A stretch of DNA of 64,000 nucleotides from an uncultured Actinomyces sp. (GTDB lineage Bacteria > Actinomycetota > Actinomycetes > Actinomycetales > Actinomycetaceae): assembly GCA_938041695.1 (NCBI GenBank), contig CALISI010000030.1, forward strand, positions 1 to 64,000, written 5' to 3'. Both the position numbers and the translations under genes were made by a program. Of this stretch, positions 16,278 to 23,182 are shown in pieces (the stretch's first letter is position 1; every line of letters begins with the position of its first letter). The notes beneath the pieces are model-generated. The model saw only the letters and a program-made list of their open reading frames with translations. It was not told where the DNA came from and ran no database searches.

Positions 16278-16380
16278 GCTTGTTACCAAGTGGTGTTACA
16301 CCACTTAGCGGGGTAGTACACCAGCTCGGAGGTGGTGTAATGCTCCCTAACTGGTGTAATGCTCCCTAGCTGGTGCAGGG
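16278..16380. repeat. Array A1: palindrome and 19-bp-period GGTGTAATGCTCCC words
   Basis: A near-perfect palindrome, AAGTGGTGT-T-ACACCACTT (16288-16306), is followed by an inverted TACACCA (16317-16323). Direct copies of GGTGTAATGCTCCC begin at 16334 and 16353, and a degenerate GGTGCAGGGC begins at 16372, a constant step of 19 bp. The array starts with GCTTGTTACC, a lead-in that recurs in diverged form at 16445, 16532 and 16764. Confidence 0.8.
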
Positions 16381-16458
16381 CTAGCTGCTGTGGTTTGGCC
16401 GAAGGGTCGTTGTGGGAGCTAAGGGCGCGGGGCGCCGCACGAGGGCTTGTTTCCAAGT

Positions 16459-16727
16459 GGTGCAGCGCTGTGCGGCCTGGACCTGCCGGATGCTTGTTGG
16501 AGCTGTTATGGAGCAGCTTGTCCACGATGGGGCTTGTTGGCCAGTGGTATTGCACTAGTTAGCGCAGCGTTGCACTGGATAGCAGGCAGTGCAACGCTCT
16601 CCTATCTAGTGCATTGCTGCTGTATCTAGTGCAATGCTGCGCGGCCTGGGCCTGTTGGATGCCACCGGTACCAGCTATCTATCGTCTGCTGGGTGCAATG
16701 CTGCGTGGCCTGGGCCTGTTGGACGCC
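16459..16727. repeat. 35-bp direct repeat in three copies
   Basis: A 35-bp unit that includes TGCTGCGCGGCCTGGGCCTG and ends GGATGCC is present at 16629-16663 and 16693-16727 with two differences. A more diverged copy lies at about 16459-16493 (GTGCAGCGCTGTGCGGCCTG). The unit begins inside the AGTGCAATGCTGC word of array A2. Confidence 0.75.
16566..16640. repeat. Array A2: inverted copy plus 20-bp-period AGTGCAATGCTGC words
   Basis: AGCGTTGCACT (16566-16576) is the exact inverse of AGTGCAACGCT (16588-16598). Direct copies of the word begin at 16588 (AGTGCAACGCTCTC), 16608 (AGTGCATTGCTGCT) and 16628 (AGTGCAATGCTGCG), with a constant 20-bp step. Confidence 0.85.
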
Positions 16728-16794
16728 GGCATGTGCAGTGTCAGCGAGTAAACCCGCGCGCAAGCTTGTTACCGATGAGGTGTTGCACCCGATC

Positions 16795-16871
16795 GGGAAG
16801 ATTCAACCGCTTCTGATCGGGTTGAATCTTCCCTAACGGGTTGAATGTTCCCGATCAGGTTGAATCTTGCC
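16795..16871. repeat. Array A3: inverted copy plus 19-bp-period GGTTGAATCTTCCC words
   Basis: GGGAAGATTCAACC (16795-16808) is the exact inverse of GGTTGAATCTTCCC (16820-16833), forming a 14-bp stem. Two more direct copies, GGTTGAATGTTCCC (16839-16852) and GGTTGAATCTTGCC (16858-16871), keep an exact 19-bp step. The array ends about 90 bp from the DEAD-box gene's stop codon. Confidence 0.9.
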
Positions 16872-16957
16872 GCGCCCTGAGGCCCAAACGGGGGAGGGGC
16901 CCAAGCCTTTCGGCTCGGACCCCTCCGCATGTCGTATCAACGCGGTGCGCTAGCGCC

Positions 16958-18724
16958 TCACTCGCCGCCCTTGCGGCGGCGGATGCGCTTGCGGGCGCGG
17001 GGCGCGCCCTCAGATGCCTCACCCGCATGCTGCGAGTGCTCGCCGCGGCCACGGCCACGCGTGCCGCGGTCGGAACGACCGCCCTTGCCGGCGTTCAGCG
17101 TGCGATCGCCGTCCTGGGAGCCGCGACGCGACCCGCGCGAACGCGACGCGTCAGAAGAAGACGACGAACCACCACGCGACGAACGCCCGCGGCCACCACG
17201 CGAGCCACCACGCGAACCCGAACGCGACGCGGAACGGCCGCCCCGGCCTCGTCCCTCGGAGTGGGGAGCGGAGCCGCCCAGGTCTTCGAGGACCTCGGCG
17301 TCCAGGCCCGCGCGCGTGCGCTTGGCGCGCGGCAGGCGACCGGTCGTGCCCTCCGGGATGTCCAGGTCGGTGAACAGGTGGGGGGAGGTGTGGTAGGTCT
17401 CGAGCGGATCCGGCACACCCAGGCCCAGGGCCTTGGAGATCAGCGACCAGCGCGGCGTATCGTCCCAATCGACGAAGGTGACGGCCGTGCCCGAGTTGCC
17501 CGCGCGACCCGTGCGGCCGATGCGGTGGATGTAGATCTTCTCGTCTTCGGGGCACTGGTAGTTGATGACGTGCGTGACGTCGTCGACGTCGATGCCTCGT
17601 GCGGCGACGTCGGTGGCGACCAGGACGTCGACCTTGCCGTTACGGAAGGCACGCAGGGCCTGCTCGCGGGCACCCTGGCCCAGGTCGCCGTGCAGCGCGC
17701 CGACCGCGAAGCCGCGGGCGGTCAGGTCCTCACCCAGGCGGGCGGCGGTGCGCTTGGTGCGGCAGAAGATGACGGTGCGGCCGCGACCTTCGGCCTGGAG
17801 GATGCGGGAGACGACCTCCACCTTGTTCATGGCGTGAACGCGGTAGATGACCTGCTTGACCGTGTTGACGGTCTGGTTCTGGTCGTCGGGATCCTGTGCG
17901 CGGATGTGGGTGGGCTGGACCATGAAGCGGCGGGCGAGAGCTACGACGGGGCCGGGCATGGTCGCGGAGAACAGCATGGTGTGGCGGTTCTCGGGGACGC
18001 GGCTGAGCAGCGTCTCGACGTCGGGCAGGAAGCCCAGGTCGAGCATCTCGTCGGCTTCGTCGAGGACGACGGTTTCGACGCCGGACAGGTGCAGGTGGCC
18101 CTTGCGCAGCAGGTCGATGAGGCGGCCGGGCGTGCCCACGACGATGTCGGCGCCACGCTGGAGGGCTTCGATCTGGGGCTCGAAGGCGACGCCGCCGTAG
18201 ATTTCGACGATGCGGGTCGACAGGTACTTGGCGGCCTGGCGCAGGTCCTGGGCGACCTGCTTGGTGAGCTCGCGGGTCGGCAGGATGATGAGCGCCTGCG
18301 GCTGGTTGGGGTTGAGCAGGTCCTCGTAGCCCTCTTCGTCGGGCGCGATGACGTCCTCGAGGACGGGGATGCTGAAGCCGAGGGTCTTGCCGGTGCCGGT
18401 CTTGGCCTGGCCGATGATGTCGTGGCGGTCCAGCGCGGGACCGAGGGTCAGGGCCTGGATCGGGAAGGGGTGCGTGATGCCCTTGTCTTCGAGGGCGTCG
18501 ACGATGGGGTCGGTGACGCCGAAGTCCGCGAAGGACTTCTTGTCGAGGTCCTCGCCCTTGCCGGTAATGTCCGGGGTGGCCTCTTCGACCTCGGGGGCTG
18601 CGGGCTTGATGTTGCCGAGGCGGACGACGCCTGCGGAGTATTCGACGGACGAGGCCGGGGTGGCTCTTTCGGTGGCGTCGACGTCGGGGGTGGGCACGGT
18701 TGCCTCAGTGCTCGTGTTGGTCAC
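16958..18724 (-). CDS. DEAD-box ATP-dependent RNA helicase
   Basis: Cytoplasmic RNA-unwinding enzyme of 588 residues. Helicase motifs appear in order: Q-motif PFPIQALTL, Walker A AKTGTGKT, PTREL, GTPGR, VLDEADEML, SAT, ATDVAARGID and HRIGRTGR. The core (residues about 65-440) is flanked by a polar N-terminal tail and a C-terminal tail of about 120 residues rich in Arg, Gly and Ser (RGG-like), typical of actinobacterial RhlE/DeaD-type helicases that act on rRNA or mRNA. GTG 18724 is the start. Copies of CCCCGGCCTCGT lie in both disordered tails (17241-17252 and 18649-18660), outside the helicase core. Confidence 0.92.
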   Translation of the reverse strand: MTNTSTEATVPTPDVDATERATPASSVEYSAGVVRLGNIKPAAPEVEEATPDITGKGEDLDKKSFADFGVTDPIVDALEDKGITHPFPIQALTLGPALDRHDIIGQAKTGTGKTLGFSIPVLEDVIAPDEEGYEDLLNPNQPQALIILPTRELTKQVAQDLRQAAKYLSTRIVEIYGGVAFEPQIEALQRGADIVVGTPGRLIDLLRKGHLHLSGVETVVLDEADEMLDLGFLPDVETLLSRVPENRHTMLFSATMPGPVVALARRFMVQPTHIRAQDPDDQNQTVNTVKQVIYRVHAMNKVEVVSRILQAEGRGRTVIFCRTKRTAARLGEDLTARGFAVGALHGDLGQGAREQALRAFRNGKVDVLVATDVAARGIDVDDVTHVINYQCPEDEKIYIHRIGRTGRAGNSGTAVTFVDWDDTPRWSLISKALGLGVPDPLETYHTSPHLFTDLDIPEGTTGRLPRAKRTRAGLDAEVLEDLGGSAPHSEGRGRGGRSASRSGSRGGSRGGRGRSSRGGSSSSSDASRSRGSRRGSQDGDRTLNAGKGGRSDRGTRGRGRGEHSQHAGEASEGAPRARKRIRRRKGGE

Positions 18725-18976
18725 GATCTACCTTGTCTCCCGGGCTTTCCGGGGTTGGGGTCGGTGCCGATCGCGCATTATCTGGCGCGGGGATTCTCGT
18801 CCGCGCGTACGTGTTATCTATTCAAAAATGCGACCGGTCGTCCGGTGGTCGTCTTTCAGTGTAATCGTGTGGGAGCAGTTCGCGGGGGAGGGGCTGGTCA
18901 CAGGGGCTGCCGTCAATCGGGAAGAACAGGGTCCCAAGGGCGGGCCGCGCGGCTTGTCAGGCACTATGCTGGAGCC

Positions 18977-19606
18977 ATGGCACACGAGTTTGATTCCGTC
19001 CCCGCCGACGACGCCGAAGTCCTTGGTATTCTCGCCTATTCGTCGCTCGCGTTTATGACGCGCTTGGCGAAGGACGGTGAGCAGGCCCCCACGTTCGAGG
19101 CTCACGTGGAGCATGCGCGCATGGCGGCGCGGTGCTTCAAGCTGTACCAGCAGTTGGAAGTGTGGAGTGAGCATCGCGGCTTTGATCTGCTGGCGGCTGG
19201 TGACGCGTTCTCTGGCGCGTACGATGACCTGGATGCGCGCACGCGGCCCACGACGTTCGCGGAGCGCGCTGTTAAGACGTTTATTACGCGCGGCATGCTG
19301 GGTGACATGCTGATCCGCGTCGCGCAGGTGCACGGCCTGTTTGAGGGGATCGAGGACGTGTGGCCCTTCGAGCAGGGGCACTGGGTGCGCGCGCACCTGG
19401 GCCCGCAGATCGAGGCAGACGAGCAGTTGTCGTCGCGTCTGTCCCTGTGGGGTCGCCGGGTGGCAGGCGAGGCTCTTGGCCTCGTGCGTGCGACGCTGTT
19501 CACCTACCCGTCGCTGGCGGCGTCTCCGGAGAACGTTGACGAGATCACGGAGTACGTGATTAAGCGTCACGGGGAGCGCATGACAGACATTCACCTGAAG
19601 GCTTGA
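18977..19606 (+). CDS. Ferritin-like fold protein (MiaE-like domain)
   Basis: A 209-residue all-helical protein. It resembles the ferritin-like proteins encoded beside DEAD-box helicase and DUF3107 genes in many actinobacteria, which are related to the tRNA hydroxylase MiaE. Candidate metal ligands occur as EAHVEHARMAARCF (residues about 41-54) and later EDVWPFEQGHW. The substrate is unknown and a tRNA-modification role would be inference. TATGCT at 18965-18970 lies 6 nt before the ATG, suggesting leaderless transcription. A terminator with an inverted 12-mer separates it from the convergent DUF3107 gene. Confidence 0.7.
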   Translation: MAHEFDSVPADDAEVLGILAYSSLAFMTRLAKDGEQAPTFEAHVEHARMAARCFKLYQQLEVWSEHRGFDLLAAGDAFSGAYDDLDARTRPTTFAERAVKTFITRGMLGDMLIRVAQVHGLFEGIEDVWPFEQGHWVRAHLGPQIEADEQLSSRLSLWGRRVAGEALGLVRATLFTYPSLAASPENVDEITEYVIKRHGERMTDIHLKA

Positions 19607-19619
19607 GGCCGCGGGATTA

Positions 19620-19674
19620 ACGAGGCCGGGGTTCTGCGGGCGGTATCGTGACCGCTCGGGTTCCCCGGCCTCGT
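19620..19674. terminator. Bidirectional terminator from an inverted CCCCGGCCTCGT pair
   Basis: ACGAGGCCGGGG (19620-19631) pairs perfectly with CCCCGGCCTCGT (19663-19674). It serves convergent genes ending at 19606 (plus) and 19690 (minus). The loop contains CCGCTCGGGTTCCCCGG, nearly the same as in the hairpin at 28191-28227, so more than the stem is shared. Confidence 0.85.
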
Positions 19675-19689
19675 GTGTCTGAGTGCGAT

Positions 19690-19917
19690 TCAGTGGATCG
19701 CGAAGCCGACGCGGCGTTCGGACTTGTCGGCGACCTGCACGTATCCGAGGGCCTGGGCGGGCACGAGGGTGCGCTGGCCCTTGGTGTCGGTGAGGTCGAG
19801 GACGCCGTTGGTGGCGGCAAGGGCCTCGTGAACCTTGGCCATGAGCTCGCTTTCGGTCATGTCGACGTCGAGACCGAGCTGACGCGTGTTGTCGCGGATG
19901 CCGATGAAGATCTCCAT
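19690..19917 (-). CDS. DUF3107 family protein
   Basis: A 75-residue protein beginning MEIFIGIRDNTRQLGLDVDM and ending ALGYVQVADKSERRVGFAIH, the recognisable form of the actinobacterial DUF3107 family (ATP-binding-protein-like small domain). Function unknown. The start at 19917 has AAGGAG upstream. It diverges from the adnA-like gene; its conserved neighbourhood with the ferritin-like and helicase-nuclease genes is typical of actinobacteria. The long open frame that includes it on this strand is otherwise a shadow of the adnA-like gene. Confidence 0.85.
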   Translation of the reverse strand: MEIFIGIRDNTRQLGLDVDMTESELMAKVHEALAATNGVLDLTDTKGQRTLVPAQALGYVQVADKSERRVGFAIH

Positions 19918-19995
19918 GATGACTCCTTGCTGGTAAATGTCGTCACGCCCATCATATGTGCCGCAGATGTGGGTGGGGTCTGCGAGTATTGCGTT

Positions 19996-22900
19996 ATGAG
20001 CGAAATTCAGGTCAGGTTGCGCAGCCGTGGCGCCGATTGGTGGCGTCTGCCGGAGCTGAACGCGAACCAGCGCGCGGTTGTGGAGGCGGCGCGCTCGGGC
20101 GATGTGATCGCGCGCGGTGCGCCGTCGTCGGGGCGCTCGACGTGTGCCCTGGCCGTGTTTGAGCAGGCGGCCTCCCGGGGCCGCAGCGCGCTGATTCTCG
20201 CTCCCGATCGTACGCGAGCCGACGTGCTGACTCCGCGCGCCCAGGGGCTCGGCCCGGACGTGGTGCGCCCGGTGCGCACGCCCGCCTCCTTCGCCTATCA
20301 GGTGGTGGCCACGTGGCGCACCCAGCGCGACGTGCCGTTGGAGGGCGTGGAGCTGGTGACGGGTGCGGCCCAGGATCAGATGCTCGCCGACGCCCTGGAG
20401 TCGGTGGAGGTGCCGTGGCCCGAGGACATTGGCCCGCAGATGCGCGCGATGCCGGCGTTCCGCGCGGAGCTGCGCAATTTGGTGGCTCGCGCGGGTGAGG
20501 CCGGGATGGACGCGTCCGCCCTGTCCGAGGCCGGGGCCAGGTTTGGTCGGCCGGAGTGGCAGGGGGCGGGGGCGATCATCGCCGCGCTGGAGGAGGGACC
20601 CGAGCACTCCCCGGAGTACCCGCAGACCCTGCGTGTGGACCTGTCGCGCATCCAGGCGCTCGCGGCTGAGCTGATCGACGTGTGGGAGAGGGATGCGCCC
20701 TCTCGCGGGGTGCAGGCGCCCTGCCCGGTGCCCGACGTGGTGATCGTTGATGATCTGCAGGATTGCACGCCCTCGACGCTGCGGCTTTTGGAAGCCTGCC
20801 GCGACGCGGGCGCCCGGATCGTCGCTTTTTCTGATTCCGACGTGGCCGTGGCCGGTTATCGCGGAGGCGAACCGCACTTGGACCGTAGGCTCGCTTCCCT
20901 CCTCGGCGTCGAGATTGTTGAGCTCGGCCAGGTCTACGACATGTCCCGTGCCGTGCGTGAGCTGGCGCGCCAGGCTTGTACACGCATCGCTCAGTCCGGA
21001 TCGCCCGCTCGGCGCGAGGCCAGTGTCTCGGAGGATGCGCCGCAGGGGCTCCTGGTCACGCACCTGGGTGCCACGCCCTCGCAGATGGGTGCGCTCATCG
21101 CACGCGCCCTGCGAGCCCACCACCTGCACGACGGCATCGACTTTTCGGATCAGGTCGTCATCGTGCGCAGCTCCTCGATGGTCGCAGAAACCAGCCGTTA
21201 CCTGGCGCGCGGCGGTGTGCCCGTCGCGGGAGGTGGCCGGGCCTTCGACTTCGCGACCCAGCCGACGACGCGCCTGCTGCTGGACCTGGTGACCATGCCG
21301 ACGGGCCAGAGTGATACGGAGGCGGCTGCGCGCCGCGAGCTCGCCGAACGCCTCCTGCCCTCGCCCCTCGTGCGCGCCGACGCCCTCGCCGTTCACCGTC
21401 TGCTGCGCCGCCTGAACGCCGCGCGTGCCCAGGCCGCCGAGGAAGCGGGCGACGAGGCCGCACCGATCCCGCTGACGATGGCCGACCTCGTCAGCGACCC
21501 GCAGACGTGGAGGCCCGCCCTGGAGCATGCCGAGCAGGCGGGCGGTAGGCGCGCCCGCGTAGCCGCCATGCTCGCGCGCCCCCTCGAGACCTCGGTGCGC
21601 CTGTGGGAGCTGGGGTGCAGTGGCAGCGCGCGCCCCCAGGAACGCCTGTGGTCCCTCTGGGAGGCGTCCGGGGTGGCTGGCGAGTGGCGCTCGCGGGCCA
21701 TCGCGTCGGACCAGTCGTCGGGCTGGTACGACGATCAGCTGGACGCCGTCGTGGCACTCCTACGCGTCGCGGACGTGTGGGAGCAACGCAACCCAGCGGG
21801 TTCCGCCGTGCGCTTTGCGTCCGAGCTGCTGGCCGGCTCGGTCCCGATCGACACGATTTCGCGCGTGGGCGTGCGTCCCGGTGGCGTCGAGGTTCTCACC
21901 CCCGCGCAGGCGATGGGCCGCCACTGGCAGGTCGTCGTCCTCGCGGGCCTGCAGGACGGGGCCTGGCCGAATCTGCGCCTGCGCGACCGGATCCTGCGCG
22001 CCGACCTGCTCGCGGACGCGGGCGCGGGTCGCGTTGCCGTGGGTGAGGATGGGCGCGAGGAACTCATCGATTCGACCAGGGCCGCTCGGCGCGCGGTGCT
22101 GGACGACGAGTATCGCCTCTTCGTCGCGGCTGTGACGCGCTCGCGCAGTATCGTGCACGCCGGCGCAGTGCGTTCGGAGGACGCGGCCCCCTCGGTGTTT
22201 TTCGACCTGGTGGCGCGCCTGGCGGGCACGCCCCGCGAGAACGACATCGTGCCGGTGGATACGGTGGAGGCGCCTCTGTCCCTGTCCGGGCACATCGCGG
22301 ACCTGCGGGCGCGCGCCGCCAACCCCGATGAGCCGGCTGACGCGCAGCTGGCTGCCACCCTCCTGGCCCTCATGGCGCGCGAGGGGATTGCGTCCGCGCA
22401 GCCGCGTCGGTGGCTGGGCGCGGGCGGCACCCCCACGACGGACGAGGAGTACACGGGTGCGATCACGCTGTCTCCCTCGCAATTCGAGCGCGCGCTGGCG
22501 TGCCCGCTGCGTTGGTTCCTCACCACGATCGGAGCCGACGCGCCGTCGAACGCAGCTGCCAGCCTGGGCACCCTGATTCACGCCGTGGCCGAGGAACACC
22601 CGCACGGCACGCCGGAGGAACTCACCGAGGCGCTCGAGGCGCGCATCGAGGAGCTGGGCTACAACCTGGACACGTGGGCGGGGCGCGTCGCCGACCGGCA
22701 CGCCCGCGACATCGTCAACAACTTGGCGTCCTACGTCATCGGCGTCCCCGGTGAGGTCACGGTGGAGCAGACTGTGTCGGCCGAGGTCGAGGGCGTGACC
22801 ATTCGAGGCCGCATGGACCGACTCGAGCACGTCGATGAGGGCGTGCGCGTCACCGACCTGAAGACCGGAAAGAGCGGATATTCGGCGAAGACCGTCCCCG

Positions 22901-23181
22901 ATAATCCGCAGCTGGCGGCGTATCAGATGGCTATGCTTGCCTCGGGCGAGAGGGTCGCGGGAGCACGCATCGCCCTGCTTGGCGGCGACAAGCCGAAGTA
23001 TTTCGATCAGCCGCGCCTGGAGGGGCAGGTCCTGGAGGAATGGCACGACAAGCTCCGGTCTGTCTCGGCAGATGCGCGAGGCCCCTACTTTGAGGCGCGT
23101 CCTTCGGATGCGGCCTGCGCGTACTGTTCTTTCGATCGGCTGTGCCCGGCGCGCGAGCGCGGCCGCAAGGTGGTGGAGTGA
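19996..23181 (+). CDS. adnA: AdnA-like helicase-nuclease subunit with degenerate Walker A
   Basis: A 1061-residue subunit of the AdnAB type, the actinobacterial enzyme that resects double-strand DNA breaks. The N-terminal UvrD/SF1 domain has a Q-motif glutamine (Gln25) and a P-loop reading GAPSSGRST (41-49), where Arg47 replaces the catalytic lysine. Walker B reads VDDLQD instead of DEFQD. The C-terminal RecB-type nuclease is intact in outline: GRMDRLEHVDEG, VTDLKTGKSG, and cysteines in ALACPLRW and ACAYCSFDRLCP that fit an AddB-like iron-sulphur cluster. The motor is therefore probably weak or dead and the nuclease alive. ATG 19996 was chosen as the first start after the divergent gene; the adnB-like gene follows after 1 nt. 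Confidence 0.85.
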   Translation: MSEIQVRLRSRGADWWRLPELNANQRAVVEAARSGDVIARGAPSSGRSTCALAVFEQAASRGRSALILAPDRTRADVLTPRAQGLGPDVVRPVRTPASFAYQVVATWRTQRDVPLEGVELVTGAAQDQMLADALESVEVPWPEDIGPQMRAMPAFRAELRNLVARAGEAGMDASALSEAGARFGRPEWQGAGAIIAALEEGPEHSPEYPQTLRVDLSRIQALAAELIDVWERDAPSRGVQAPCPVPDVVIVDDLQDCTPSTLRLLEACRDAGARIVAFSDSDVAVAGYRGGEPHLDRRLASLLGVEIVELGQVYDMSRAVRELARQACTRIAQSGSPARREASVSEDAPQGLLVTHLGATPSQMGALIARALRAHHLHDGIDFSDQVVIVRSSSMVAETSRYLARGGVPVAGGGRAFDFATQPTTRLLLDLVTMPTGQSDTEAAARRELAERLLPSPLVRADALAVHRLLRRLNAARAQAAEEAGDEAAPIPLTMADLVSDPQTWRPALEHAEQAGGRRARVAAMLARPLETSVRLWELGCSGSARPQERLWSLWEASGVAGEWRSRAIASDQSSGWYDDQLDAVVALLRVADVWEQRNPAGSAVRFASELLAGSVPIDTISRVGVRPGGVEVLTPAQAMGRHWQVVVLAGLQDGAWPNLRLRDRILRADLLADAGAGRVAVGEDGREELIDSTRAARRAVLDDEYRLFVAAVTRSRSIVHAGAVRSEDAAPSVFFDLVARLAGTPRENDIVPVDTVEAPLSLSGHIADLRARAANPDEPADAQLAATLLALMAREGIASAQPRRWLGAGGTPTTDEEYTGAITLSPSQFERALACPLRWFLTTIGADAPSNAAASLGTLIHAVAEEHPHGTPEELTEALEARIEELGYNLDTWAGRVADRHARDIVNNLASYVIGVPGEVTVEQTVSAEVEGVTIRGRMDRLEHVDEGVRVTDLKTGKSGYSAKTVPDNPQLAAYQMAMLASGERVAGARIALLGGDKPKYFDQPRLEGQVLEEWHDKLRSVSADARGPYFEARPSDAACAYCSFDRLCPARERGRKVVE

Positions 23182-23182
23182 C

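Larger units (their letters stand above)
15946..16957. other. 1-kb non-coding region with repeat arrays
   Basis: No open frame here has a ribosome binding site or protein-like composition. The first 330 bases are AT-rich and featureless to my eye. From 16278 to 16871 three short-period repeat arrays and several longer diverged repeats follow. The tail of the minus-strand DEAD-box gene begins at 16958. Confidence 0.7.

Noticed and set aside
16278..16871. The repeat arrays as a CRISPR array
   Set aside because: The repeated words are only 13-14 bp, the intervals between them are 5-7 bp, word identity changes between arrays, and no cas gene is near.
16841..18976. Long plus-strand frame upstream of the ferritin-like gene as an N-terminal extension
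   Set aside because: It lies antisense to the DEAD-box gene. The conserved protein begins at ATG 18977.
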